From assembly GCA_964500525.1 (NCBI GenBank), contig CAZCOE010000051.1, forward strand, positions 1 through 28,588: a stretch of 28,588 nucleotides of DNA, in the 5' to 3' direction. How positions within the stretch are numbered: position 1 is the stretch's first letter; the number at the start of each line of letters is the position of its first letter. The notes under the pieces were generated by a model, which ran no database searches, was not told the DNA's origin, and worked only from the letters and a program-made list of their open reading frames with translations. The translations under genes and the position numbers were made by a program. This DNA comes from RGIG7378 sp964500525. GTDB taxonomy: Bacteria; Bacillota; Clostridia; RGIG7378. Below, piece by piece: positions 7,160 through 15,351 of the stretch.

Positions 7160-8687
7160 TGTCGTCCTCCTTGAAACTATCCAATACAAGTACAGCCCTG
7201 TTGAGAGCATTCATATACGCAAAAGCCGATGCTGCAATCATATCGGTGTTGATGCTGCGGCCGATAAATCTCCTGCCATCCTTCTCCATAATCAGGCGGA
7301 CCTCGCAGAGGGAATCCTTGCCCTCGTCCACAGCCTTTACGTCCAGGGAGACCAACTTAAATGAAATCCCGGTGGCATCCTCAATAGCCCGGAAAACAGC
7401 ATCCACAGGGCCATCTCCCGCAGCTGCCTTGAGCACGTCTCCATCTGCCCTGCCAATATTTACTGTGGCAGTGGTAATGGCATTGCTGCCTGAAATGGAC
7501 TGGTAATTCTTAAGAGTATATGTGTGATGGGTTACCTTTGATGTATATGACTGGGCCAGGGCAGATATTTCCTTGTCGGAAACGGTTTTTCTGAACTCTG
7601 CCAATTGCATGAATCCGGCAAATGCATCGTCCAATTCATCACGACTGAGCTCGTAGCCCAGTTCCTTGAGTCTCTCCTCAAAGCCGTTGCGGCCGGAGAG
7701 CTTGCTCAGAGTCAGTTCATTGGAGACTCTGCCAATCAGATTAGGGTTAAACAGCTCATAGGTGGATGGATTTTTGAGGACGCTGTTCTGGTGAATACCT
7801 GATTGATGGGTAAAACAGTTGTCGCCCACTATTGGCTTGTTGTGTCCTACAGACATTCCGGAATACGTGGCCACCGCCTTGCATACCGGATAAATGTGCT
7901 TGGTCTTAATGGTATCCCGGTAGTCCATCAGGTCTGCTCTGACCCGCAGTGCCACGGCAACCTCCTCCAGGGATGCATTTCCTGCCCTCTCTCCCATTGC
8001 ATTCAGGGTACATTCCACCATATCTGCTCCGCCCTTGATGCCGGCCAGGGTATTAGCTGTTGCCAGGCCTAGGTCGTTGTGGCAGTGGACGCTGAGCAGC
8101 ACGTCATCTCCTACCCAGCCTCTGGCGCTGCGCACCAGGGACTCGAACTCATCCGGCAGACTGTATCCCACTGTATCTGCGATGTTGATAATACTTGCTC
8201 CCGAATCCAGAGCAGTCAGGTACACAGTGCGCAGGAATTCCCTGTCGGCTCTGGTGGCATCCTCTGCAGAAAACTGAATCTGCATACCGGTATCTGCTGC
8301 GTATCTGATCATTGCCTTAATGCGGCTGAGAAGCTGGTCCGGTGTAAAGCCGAATTTGTACTTAAGATGAATATCGGAGCATCCGATGATAATGTGAATC
8401 TTGGGTCTGGAGGCATTGGACAGTGCCTTGGCAGCGGCGTCGATATCCTCTACCATGCATCTGGCCAGGGAACACACTGTAGTATTTGGACGGGATTGCC
8501 GGGCAATCCTGTCTATTGCCTCCATATCTCCTGCAGAAGATGAAGCAAAACCGGCCTCTATACAGTTAACACCCAGCTTTTCCAGCATGGATGCGATGGT
8601 TGTCTTCTCTCTGACGCTAAAGCTGACTCCCGGAGTCTGCTCTCCGTCTCTTAATGTAACGTCGGTAAATTGGATAATCTTGGACAT
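7146..8687 (-). CDS. leuA: 2-isopropylmalate synthase
   Basis: A 513-residue protein from ATG 8687; the GAGG site overlaps the deoD stop. The TIM-barrel domain has FTDVTLRDGEQTPG (catalytic Arg13, metal Asp14 region) and SVHCHNDLG (metal ligands His201 and His203), plus GERAGNASLEEV. A linker with FTHQSGIHQNSVLKNPSTYE follows, then a C-terminal regulatory domain (about 385-505) of the LeuA type that in characterised enzymes binds leucine. It condenses 2-oxoisovalerate with acetyl-CoA, the first committed step to leucine. Length and the regulatory domain favour LeuA; the related homocitrate and citramalate synthases cannot be strictly excluded. No leuB, leuC or leuD is adjacent. Confidence 0.88.
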   Translation of the reverse strand: MSKIIQFTDVTLRDGEQTPGVSFSVREKTTIASMLEKLGVNCIEAGFASSSAGDMEAIDRIARQSRPNTTVCSLARCMVEDIDAAAKALSNASRPKIHIIIGCSDIHLKYKFGFTPDQLLSRIKAMIRYAADTGMQIQFSAEDATRADREFLRTVYLTALDSGASIINIADTVGYSLPDEFESLVRSARGWVGDDVLLSVHCHNDLGLATANTLAGIKGGADMVECTLNAMGERAGNASLEEVAVALRVRADLMDYRDTIKTKHIYPVCKAVATYSGMSVGHNKPIVGDNCFTHQSGIHQNSVLKNPSTYELFNPNLIGRVSNELTLSKLSGRNGFEERLKELGYELSRDELDDAFAGFMQLAEFRKTVSDKEISALAQSYTSKVTHHTYTLKNYQSISGSNAITTATVNIGRADGDVLKAAAGDGPVDAVFRAIEDATGISFKLVSLDVKAVDEGKDSLCEVRLIMEKDGRRFIGRSINTDMIAASAFAYMNALNRAVLVLDSFKEDDNEED

Positions 8688-8695
8688 GACTTTCC

Positions 8696-9409
8696 TCAAA
8701 TCAGTTTGATAGCAGTTTCGAGAGCCAGGGTAATCATATTGCTGAAGCCTGTCTGTCTCTCATCGGGAGATAATTCCTCGCCGGTGTAGATATGGTCCGA
8801 TATAGACAGGATTGCAAGGGCTCTCTTGTGGGCCTCTGCAGCGTTCATATAGAGGGCGGCAGACTCCATTTCCAGGGCCAGAACACCCATGGCCTTCCAC
8901 TTATCTGCTCCGTCCGGGTATTTGGAATAGAAGTGATCAGAGGCAGACACATTGCCTACCATATATGGCATGTTTAACTGATCTGCAGTGTCAGCCGCGG
9001 CACGCAGCATACCGAAATCAGCAATCGGGCAGAATGTTCCGGGCAAACCATATTGATCTGCATAGTTGGAATCTGTGCAGGCTCCCTGAGCCAGCACAAT
9101 ACTGCGGAGCTTTAGATCATCATGGAGGGCACCTGCGGATCCAACCCTGATAATGTAATCCACATCATAGAAATGAAACAGTTCATAGGAATAAATACCT
9201 ATTGAGGCATTGCCCATACCATGCCCCATGACCGATATTCTCTTGCCCTTATAGGTCCCGGTAAATCCAAGCATGCCTCTGACTTTATTAAAGCAAACCG
9301 GATTCTCCAGGAAATTATCAGCAATATACTGTGCTCTCAGAGGATCTCCGGGCATCAATACCACCTTGGCTATATCCCCCTTGTTGGCGCTGTTATGAGG
9401 TGTAGGCAT
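8696..9409 (-). CDS. deoD: Purine nucleoside phosphorylase, DeoD type
   Basis: A 237-residue protein beginning MPTPHNSANKGDIA at ATG 9409, after TTGGAGAG. Family motifs are LMPGDPLRAQYIA (phosphate site), GHGMGNASIGIYSYEL, RVGSAGAL, and EMESAALY (ribose/base site). ISDHI carries the catalytic Asp (about 205) that marks purine-specific DeoD. It splits purine nucleosides with phosphate to free base and ribose-1-phosphate in salvage. It lies just after the ftsZ terminator and 8 bases before leuA. No clear promoter fits between terminator and start, so it may depend on read-through. Confidence 0.94.
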   Translation of the reverse strand: MPTPHNSANKGDIAKVVLMPGDPLRAQYIADNFLENPVCFNKVRGMLGFTGTYKGKRISVMGHGMGNASIGIYSYELFHFYDVDYIIRVGSAGALHDDLKLRSIVLAQGACTDSNYADQYGLPGTFCPIADFGMLRAAADTADQLNMPYMVGNVSASDHFYSKYPDGADKWKAMGVLALEMESAALYMNAAEAHKRALAILSISDHIYTGEELSPDERQTGFSNMITLALETAIKLI

Positions 9410-9424
9410 AATCTCTCCAATTGT

Positions 9425-9454
9425 AAAAAAAAGCGGCGTAAACAAAACGCCGCT
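9425..9454 (-). terminator. Rho-independent terminator after ftsZ
   Basis: A 7-bp GC-rich stem (AGCGGCG at 9432-9438 paired with CGCCGCT at 9448-9454) with a 9-nt loop. On the minus strand it is followed by eight T (9432-9425, the first shared with the stem base). It ends the dcw transcript 18 bases past the ftsZ stop. Confidence 0.88.
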
Positions 9455-9471
9455 GAGTACTTTTTGTTATG

Positions 9472-10596
9472 TTACTTGCGTATATTGTTCAGGAAGTAGG
9501 GAATGTCCGGACCATCATCATTTGATGAAGGCTTAGATGCGGGCTTGGAATATCTATCCTCTGCTGCCTGCTCCTCTGCAGCCTTGGGTGCAGTTCTGGG
9601 AACTACGGGCTCCTCTCTGCGAACAGCGCCACCTACGGAAGACTGGTCAATGCCTGTTGCGATAACAGTAACAACAATATCGTCTCCCAGGGTCTCGTCG
9701 ATAGCAGTACCGATGATAATCTCTGCATCGGGGTGAGCCAGGCTCCTGATTGCCTCGGATGCGGAATAGAAGTCAAACAGGGACATGTCGGGGCCGCCGG
9801 TAACGTTAACAAGCACTCTGGTAGCGCCATCGATGGATGTCTCCAACAGTGGGCTGGATACTGCCATGGCTGCTGCATCTGCTGCCTTGTTGTCTCCGGA
9901 GCCGGTACCGATACCCATATGGGCAAGTCCGGAATTGCTCATGATAGTCTTAACATCTGCAAAGTCCAGAATAATAACACCGGGCTTGGTAATCAAGTCG
10001 GAAATGCCCTGAATACCCTGTCTCAGAACATCGTCTGCAATATTGAATGCCTTAAGCATGGACATCTTCTTGTCTGCAATCTGGAGAAGCTTGTCATTGG
10101 GGATAACCACCAGTGAGTCAACGCTGTCTCTCAGCTCCCGAATGCCCTCCTCTGCAGAGCGCATCCTGGGCTTGCCCTCAAATGAGAATGGTCTGGTAAC
10201 TACTGCAACTGTCAGGATACCCATCTCTCTGGCAATGCTGGCTACTACAGGAGCGGAACCTGTACCTGTGCCGCCGCCCATACCGGCTGTAACGAACACC
10301 AGGTCTGCACCCTCCAGCTTCTTCTTGATATCGTCCTTGGATTCCTCTGCTGACTTGCGTCCAATCTCAGGATTGCCGCCTGCACCCAGACCTCTGGTGA
10401 GCTTCTCACCGATCTGCAGCTTGCTCTCGCAGCGAGAAATGGTAAGGGCTTGTCTATCTGTATTGATTACGATAAACTCGACGCCGTCAACTCCGGCATC
10501 AATCATTCTGTTGATTGCGTTGTTGCCTGCACCGCCGCAGCCAACGACCTTAATATTGGCAAGAGAGGTTTTGAAGTCCAGTTCCAAATCAGCCAT
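9472..10596 (-). CDS. ftsZ: Cell division tubulin homologue FtsZ
   Basis: A 374-residue GTPase that forms the Z ring. The GTP-binding domain has VVGCGGAGNNAINRM, FIVINTDRQAL, the tubulin signature GGGTGTG (107-113), PFSFEGKPR and NDKLL. The T7 synergy loop reads IILDFADV (208-215); most FtsZ have N-L/V-D-F-A-D there, so the conserved Asn is replaced by Ile while both Asp residues remain. A short acidic/Pro linker (about 320-360) leads to the C-terminal peptide PDIPYFLNNIRK, which binds FtsA and other anchors. The start ATG 10596 follows CGGAGG. It has its own promoter overlapping the ftsA stop and is the last gene before the terminator. Confidence 0.97.
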   Translation of the reverse strand: MADLELDFKTSLANIKVVGCGGAGNNAINRMIDAGVDGVEFIVINTDRQALTISRCESKLQIGEKLTRGLGAGGNPEIGRKSAEESKDDIKKKLEGADLVFVTAGMGGGTGTGSAPVVASIAREMGILTVAVVTRPFSFEGKPRMRSAEEGIRELRDSVDSLVVIPNDKLLQIADKKMSMLKAFNIADDVLRQGIQGISDLITKPGVIILDFADVKTIMSNSGLAHMGIGTGSGDNKAADAAAMAVSSPLLETSIDGATRVLVNVTGGPDMSLFDFYSASEAIRSLAHPDAEIIIGTAIDETLGDDIVVTVIATGIDQSSVGGAVRREEPVVPRTAPKAAEEQAAEDRYSKPASKPSSNDDGPDIPYFLNNIRK

Positions 10597-10634
10597 AACT
10601 AATTCCTCCGAAATTATATTCTTTCAACCACATC

Positions 10635-10663
10635 ATTATATATTAATAAGTCTCTTATTTCAA
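10635..10663 (-). promoter_or_regulatory. Internal sigma-A promoter for ftsZ
   Basis: Minus-strand TTGAAA (10658-10663), exactly 17 bp, then TATAAT (10635-10640). The -35 box covers the ftsA stop codon (10660-10662), and the start site would fall about 30 bases before the ftsZ ATG. It would allow ftsZ to be made in excess over ftsA. Confidence 0.8.
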
Positions 10664-11880
10664 CGACTTTTTCTCTTGAACAATCCAAAGAAAAATTTCT
10701 TCTTTTCTTCCCGAGGTTCCTCATCCCTGGCAATGAAGTCTGCAAAGAGAGTTTGCTTGCCGTATTCCATGTTTTCGAATGTGTATTCTGCCAGGCCTAC
10801 GGCGCCCACGTTCTCCACTCTGCCACCGAAGCTGGCGAGAATACGGCCGTTGCGGCTATGCTTGCCCATAACGGAATCGCACAGTACCGGCAGGCCCTCT
10901 GTGGTAGATGCTCCAAGCCCGGTAATCACCACAGTGTCAGGCTCGCTGCGTCCGAAATCCTCTCTGGCAATCAAGGTATCGGATATCTCAAATATCCTGG
11001 TATACCTGCTCTCCACGATGCGGACAATATCCGACAGCATACAATCCCTTTCAGAAGAAATTGGCACCATGTGATCATCCTCAATCAGAGAAACAGATGC
11101 CAACCCGTACATTCTGCGCAGAGAGTCTGCCGACTCGTAAGTTACGTTCAGCTTGGATGAAATGTCCTTGGTGCAGTCGTCGCTGCCCATAGGTATTGTG
11201 GAACAAAATACAGGAGTTCCGTCAAAGAACACACACACGTCAGTATGTGCAGCGCCGATATTAATCACAATGGCTCCATCCTGTTTTTCCTCTGTGGTAA
11301 GTACAGCATATCCTGTGGCCACCCCGGACAGGGAGTATCCCACTGCCCTGATCTGGGTCATGGACACTACGCTCTTGAGCTTGTTGAGAAAATCCCGGTC
11401 CACAACCTGCAGGCCAATGTTTGCCTGGATGAATGAGGTTCTCTTCCCCCAAGGGAAAATGATATCCTCTCCATCGTCGTATGAGAACTTACGGGGAACC
11501 ACATCCGTTATGCATATATTATCCGGGACTGGATAGTCGTAGCCGGAGGAAACTATGGATATGGCATCTGTCTGTTCCATAACTCTCTGCCCTGTGGCAA
11601 AATCCCTGCGGGCCTTGACCTCCATCAAGCCGGACTTCTCAGTGGTAAATGAAATGTATGCATCCGTCATCTCCACCTGAGCCTCATCCTTGGCCTCATA
11701 AAATGTATCTGAAATGGCAGCGGCCAATCGCTCGTCGTTCTCGTAGATGTTCTTGCCATCCACAGGGAACATACGGTTTGCCTTGCCCAAAATCTCCAAT
11801 TTGTCGTCAGAGTTAACCCTGGCTACCACAGCGCTGACGTGGGACGACCTGATATCTATTGCTCCAATAAAACCCCTCAT
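10660..11880 (-). CDS. ftsA: Cell division actin homologue FtsA
   Basis: A 406-residue protein from ATG 11880 (GGAGATACA just upstream). It opens FIGAIDIRSSHVSAVVAR, the phosphate-1 motif of the actin/Hsp70 fold, followed by the FtsA-specific 1C subdomain (about 80-165). IVINIGAAHTDVCVF is phosphate-2 and VVITGLGASTTEGLP is the adenosine motif. The last residues, KKKFFFGLFKRKSR, form the amphipathic basic helix that pins FtsA to the membrane. FtsA anchors FtsZ and recruits later division proteins. It lies 12 bases after ftsQ and next to ftsZ, the standard order. Confidence 0.93.
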   Translation of the reverse strand: MRGFIGAIDIRSSHVSAVVARVNSDDKLEILGKANRMFPVDGKNIYENDERLAAAISDTFYEAKDEAQVEMTDAYISFTTEKSGLMEVKARRDFATGQRVMEQTDAISIVSSGYDYPVPDNICITDVVPRKFSYDDGEDIIFPWGKRTSFIQANIGLQVVDRDFLNKLKSVVSMTQIRAVGYSLSGVATGYAVLTTEEKQDGAIVINIGAAHTDVCVFFDGTPVFCSTIPMGSDDCTKDISSKLNVTYESADSLRRMYGLASVSLIEDDHMVPISSERDCMLSDIVRIVESRYTRIFEISDTLIAREDFGRSEPDTVVITGLGASTTEGLPVLCDSVMGKHSRNGRILASFGGRVENVGAVGLAEYTFENMEYGKQTLFADFIARDEEPREEKKKFFFGLFKRKSR

Positions 11881-11892
11881 TGTATCTCCAAA

Positions 11893-12672
11893 TCACTCAT
11901 ACTTCGTAAAAACCGGATTGGGTCCGGCAGTAAAATCCAAATAACCTTTTTGTTCCTCATAGGGATATTCTAACAGAATTTTCCTCAGAGTGAACATGTT
12001 TTCCTCTATGTTGTCCATGGTTCCCAGATTAATGGTGATCCCATCACCTGTCATCAGAATAATATCCCCGGTATCCTGGAAAGAAAACCGTTCTATCCTG
12101 CCAAGTACATCCTTTTCCGGGTCTGTATTTTCAATTGCAGAACATAATCGGTTAATGTGCCTGAGTTCCTCTTGAGAAATGTCCAGCTTGTCCCCCAAGG
12201 CAAAGTTTTCAAAATTCCGGGTGTAAATGGGATAGACCCCATCCGGGGAGTATTCTCCTGCCAGCACCTTGCCCTTGGTGTCACACAGCAGCAAGTTGTT
12301 GCCGCAGGAGGCATAAAACAGTGGTTTGCTCTCGTATACAGTTATGCTGAGATTCCTATGGTCAAAAGAGCAGGAAACCCTGTCAGCGTAGATATATTTG
12401 TCCAGGCACAGTTCCTCTATACTCTTGGTATCCAGGAAGAACCACAACGACTTATATCTGGATGCCACAGACACCATTCTCTCACCAGGTCGGATATTCA
12501 CAGTATCTCTCACCTGCTCGGCAGTAATATATCCATACTCGGTGGCAATAAAAACATCCACATTGTTCACCTTGTATAGGGCAATGAACAGAGTCAGGGA
12601 CAGCAGAAGGGCTGCCGCCACTGACAAAATAACAATATTCTTAATGCTGAGTTTCCGGTTCTTCTTCATCAT
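11893..12672 (-). CDS. ftsQ: Cell division protein FtsQ/DivIB
   Basis: A 259-residue bitopic protein. A short basic cytoplasmic stretch (MMKKNRKLSIKN) precedes one membrane helix (about 13-33, IVILSVAAALLLSLTLFIAL) and an extracytoplasmic part beginning with a POTRA-like region (YGYITAEQVRDTVNIRPGERMV). The FtsQ/DivIB beta domain follows. ATG 12672 or 12669 is the start, inside the end of murA (32-base overlap), and no strong Shine-Dalgarno is visible, so coupling to murA translation is likely. The position between murA and ftsA supports the call as much as the sequence, which is weakly conserved in this family. Confidence 0.85.
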   Translation of the reverse strand: MMKKNRKLSIKNIVILSVAAALLLSLTLFIALYKVNNVDVFIATEYGYITAEQVRDTVNIRPGERMVSVASRYKSLWFFLDTKSIEELCLDKYIYADRVSCSFDHRNLSITVYESKPLFYASCGNNLLLCDTKGKVLAGEYSPDGVYPIYTRNFENFALGDKLDISQEELRHINRLCSAIENTDPEKDVLGRIERFSFQDTGDIILMTGDGITINLGTMDNIEENMFTLRKILLEYPYEEQKGYLDFTAGPNPVFTKYE

Positions 12673-13927
12673 CAAGTCTGTAAATATTGGCTCCCAGAGC
12701 CCTTAAATCTCCACATATATCTGCATAGCCTCTGTCTATGCACCCATTGTCGCAGACCCTTGTCTGTGTGTCCGCCGTCAATCCGGCTATTACCAATGCT
12801 GCTCCGCTGCGCAGGTCTGTTGCCCGGACGCTGGCTCCTCTCAGCATACGCACCCCATTTACAATAGCAGTATCGCCTCGCACCAATATGTCTGCTCCCA
12901 TGCGATTCAGCTCATCCGCCTGACGGAACCTGTTCTCGAACACTGTTTCCCTGATAACGGATGTACCGTCTGCACAGGCCAACATAGCCATAACCTGGGG
13001 CTGCATATCCGTAGGAAATCCCGGGTATGGGCTGCTGGTTATGTTTCGCACCCTTTTGAGACGGCCATGGGTAAATACTGAAATGGAATCTCCCTCTGTC
13101 TCAACAGTACAGCCTGTGCGCTCCAGTATGTCGGTAATGGAAGACAATTTGTCCGGTGACACGCCTGTCACCGTTCCACGTCCTCCGGTTGCGGCAATAG
13201 CAGCTAAATAGGTTCCTGCCACTATGCGGTCTGCCTCTATGGAATATTCTGCATAGTCCACTTCCCTATGGCGCCTTCCCCTAATGCAGATTACAGATGT
13301 GCCGGCTCCCTCCACAGTGAAACCCATGGAGTTCAGCACCCATTGGAGTTCCTCGATCTCCGGTTCTCTGGCTGCATTATGTATCTCGGTGACACCGGGA
13401 ATGTTAACTGCGCATAGCATAACATTCTCTGTGGCTCCAACGCTGGGATAATCCAGCCATAGGCTGCTGCCTGCCATCCGGGAGCCATCGATGCTGATTA
13501 TTCCGTCACCCTCTGTTATTACCTTGCCTCCCAGTGCCTCAAAGGCCTTGAGGTGCAAGTCTATAGGCCTGGGGCCTATATCACAGCCGCCTGGGCTGCA
13601 AATCCTGACCTTGCCCAGATTACCCAGAACTGCGCCGGCAAACAAAATGCCTGACCGCATACAGCATATCTCTGGAAAGGAAATGTCCGTTTCCCCAATG
13701 CAGCCGGTAAAGCGGATAGTTCCTGCCCGCTGTTCAACCTGTCGTCCACACATCTGGAGAACCTGCAGCGTATGCCTGACATCCGAAATGTCCGGGCAGT
13801 TGCTGATATCTACGCAGATATCCGATGCAGCCATAGCCGCCAGCACAGGCAGCGCAGCATTCTTGGAGCCCTGAACCTGTATGCTTCCTCTCAGCGGAGT
13901 CCCTCCGGTCACAACATATTCAGTCAT
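12641..13927 (-). CDS. murA: UDP-N-acetylglucosamine 1-carboxyvinyltransferase
   Basis: A 428-residue enzyme adding enolpyruvate from PEP to UDP-GlcNAc, the first committed step of peptidoglycan synthesis. Lys22-Asn23 (GSKNAALP) bind substrate, and the active-site loop SPGGCDIGPRPIDLH places Cys115 exactly at the catalytic, fosfomycin-target position. The C-terminal half has the second inside-out alpha/beta repeat with PGFPTDMQPQ (the Asp that activates the substrate hydroxyl). The C-terminus ends in a run of acidic residues (DDEEEPE) overlapping ftsQ. The ribosome binding site GGGAG sits inside a predicted hairpin. Its position between ftsW and ftsQ, with no murG or murB, is less usual. Confidence 0.95.
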   Translation of the reverse strand: MTEYVVTGGTPLRGSIQVQGSKNAALPVLAAMAASDICVDISNCPDISDVRHTLQVLQMCGRQVEQRAGTIRFTGCIGETDISFPEICCMRSGILFAGAVLGNLGKVRICSPGGCDIGPRPIDLHLKAFEALGGKVITEGDGIISIDGSRMAGSSLWLDYPSVGATENVMLCAVNIPGVTEIHNAAREPEIEELQWVLNSMGFTVEGAGTSVICIRGRRHREVDYAEYSIEADRIVAGTYLAAIAATGGRGTVTGVSPDKLSSITDILERTGCTVETEGDSISVFTHGRLKRVRNITSSPYPGFPTDMQPQVMAMLACADGTSVIRETVFENRFRQADELNRMGADILVRGDTAIVNGVRMLRGASVRATDLRSGAALVIAGLTADTQTRVCDNGCIDRGYADICGDLRALGANIYRLDDEEEPETQH

Positions 13928-13932
13928 ATATT

Positions 13933-13972
13933 CTCCCTGCGGTTGTTTAGTAACATACTATTCCGCAGAGAG
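13933..13972 (-). promoter_or_regulatory. Leader hairpin covering the murA ribosome binding site
   Basis: In the minus-strand RNA, CUCUCUGCGG (13972-13963) pairs with CCGCAGGGAG (13942-13933) over 10 bp with one G-U pair and a 20-nt loop. The 3' arm contains the murA Shine-Dalgarno GGGAG, five bases before the ATG. A folded leader would hide the site from ribosomes. Confidence 0.6.
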
Positions 13973-13984
13973 CTAAATGTTCAA
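13955..13984 (-). promoter_or_regulatory. Candidate internal promoter before murA
   Basis: Minus-strand TTGAAC (13979-13984), overlapping the ftsW stop, then 18 bp and TAGTAT (13955-13960). The match is moderate. A start about 7 bases downstream would fall in the loop of the murA leader hairpin, giving RNA without the 5' arm. Confidence 0.4.
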
Positions 13985-15336
13985 ATCTTGTCGTACAACG
14001 CGTCCTTTGAAATACTTAGCAGGAAGCCCATCATACCGCACATGATTGCCATTGAACTGCCTCCGTAACTGATGAAGGGCAGTGTAATACCTGTGTTTGG
14101 GAACAATGATGTAACAACGCACACATTGAACACGAACTGAATACCGATAAGCAGCGTAATGCCAAAGGCCATATATCCTGAGAAATTATCCTTGGAATAG
14201 GCAGCAATTGTAAAGCCTCTGATCAGCAGGTATCCAAACAGGATGAACACCAGCAGGACACCTACCAATCCCAGTTCCTCTCCGATAATCGGCAGAATAA
14301 AATCATTGGTTGGCTCAGGCAGATATGAGAATTTCTGAATGCTGTTTCCCAGTCCCTTGCCCAACAATCCACCGGAGCCCAGGGCATAGAGAGCCTGAGT
14401 GGATTGGTAGGAGGATGCACCGGATGAGGCAGGATCCAGCAATGCCATGATTCTCTGCATACGGTAGTCGGAAAGCATAATAACCGGAACACCCACCGCC
14501 ACAGCGCCTGCCATTACGGTAAACAGGATCTTGGTCTGCATTCCTCCTACAAACAGCATGCCCACAATGCACATGAGGATGATAATCGTGGCGCTGGTAT
14601 GGGGCTGCAGCAGCAAGATGCCGGCGATAATCAATATCAGCAGCATATAGGAAATCAATACTATATTCTTGCTCTTGGAGGTGGCCTTAGGGTCACACAG
14701 CGTTACAGAATCTCTATGCAGGTTGGCGGACACGAACAAAATGGTGGCAAACTTGAGGATTTCCGAGGGCTGTATCTCGATGCCAGCCAGAGAAATCCAC
14801 CGGGATGCGCCGTTTCTTGTAATGCCCAGGCCGGGTACAAATACCAACAGGCAGGACAGCAGCGCGCCTATCATGATGATGGTTGAATACTTGTAGGCCC
14901 GCTTGTAGCCAAAGAAATAGCATGCCACGCCGGCCAATACACCCATCAGCACGGCTCTTGCTTGCTTACGTACAAACAGGAAGATGTTGCTGGATTCCCA
15001 TAGAGAGATGGCCTCTCCTGCGCTGATTACCATAATACTGCCGTACATCACCAGGAGAATGACGCATATCAGCAGGCCAAAATCCAGATGCGGTCTGTCC
15101 AGCAGTCGGAGCTTTATCCCCTTGCCTTTGCCCCATTTGACTTCCTCATCATCCCCAAAGTCCGGTTTGCGGATAATTGTCCACTGGGCCAGCAGCAGCT
15201 TAAAGGGATTGGAAGAGGCCTTCTTCTCAATCTGCTCTTTGCCTGCACGCCTCATTTCCTCCACATCTATATTCTCGGAAGGACGTTCGTCATTATGGTC
15301 GTATGTACGCATTTTTGATCTGTCCTGATCAGCCAC
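13981..15336 (-). CDS. ftsW: Lipid II glycosyltransferase FtsW (SEDS family)
   Basis: A 451-residue polytopic protein from GTG 15336 after AGGAGTTTATT. The first 83 residues are hydrophilic and strongly charged, an extended cytoplasmic tail not usual in FtsW. About ten membrane helices follow from residue 84. SEDS hallmarks are NGASRWISLAGIEIQPSE (175-192), GLLGKGLGNSIQKFSYLPEP (323-342) with the catalytic Asp345 in TNDF, IIGEELGLVG, and FPNTGITLPFISYGGSS near the end. It polymerises lipid II at the septum with the class B PBP encoded upstream. Its place in the dcw cluster favours FtsW over RodA or SpoVE, though SpoVE-like sporulation function is possible. Confidence 0.9.
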   Translation of the reverse strand: MADQDRSKMRTYDHNDERPSENIDVEEMRRAGKEQIEKKASSNPFKLLLAQWTIIRKPDFGDDEEVKWGKGKGIKLRLLDRPHLDFGLLICVILLVMYGSIMVISAGEAISLWESSNIFLFVRKQARAVLMGVLAGVACYFFGYKRAYKYSTIIMIGALLSCLLVFVPGLGITRNGASRWISLAGIEIQPSEILKFATILFVSANLHRDSVTLCDPKATSKSKNIVLISYMLLILIIAGILLLQPHTSATIIILMCIVGMLFVGGMQTKILFTVMAGAVAVGVPVIMLSDYRMQRIMALLDPASSGASSYQSTQALYALGSGGLLGKGLGNSIQKFSYLPEPTNDFILPIIGEELGLVGVLLVFILFGYLLIRGFTIAAYSKDNFSGYMAFGITLLIGIQFVFNVCVVTSLFPNTGITLPFISYGGSSMAIMCGMMGFLLSISKDALYDKI

Positions 15337-15351
15337 AATAAACTCCTATGC

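Noticed and set aside
9409..9424. TACAAT as a deoD -10 box after the ftsZ terminator
   Set aside because: It would start transcription on or beyond the ribosome binding site, and no -35 lies at the right distance.
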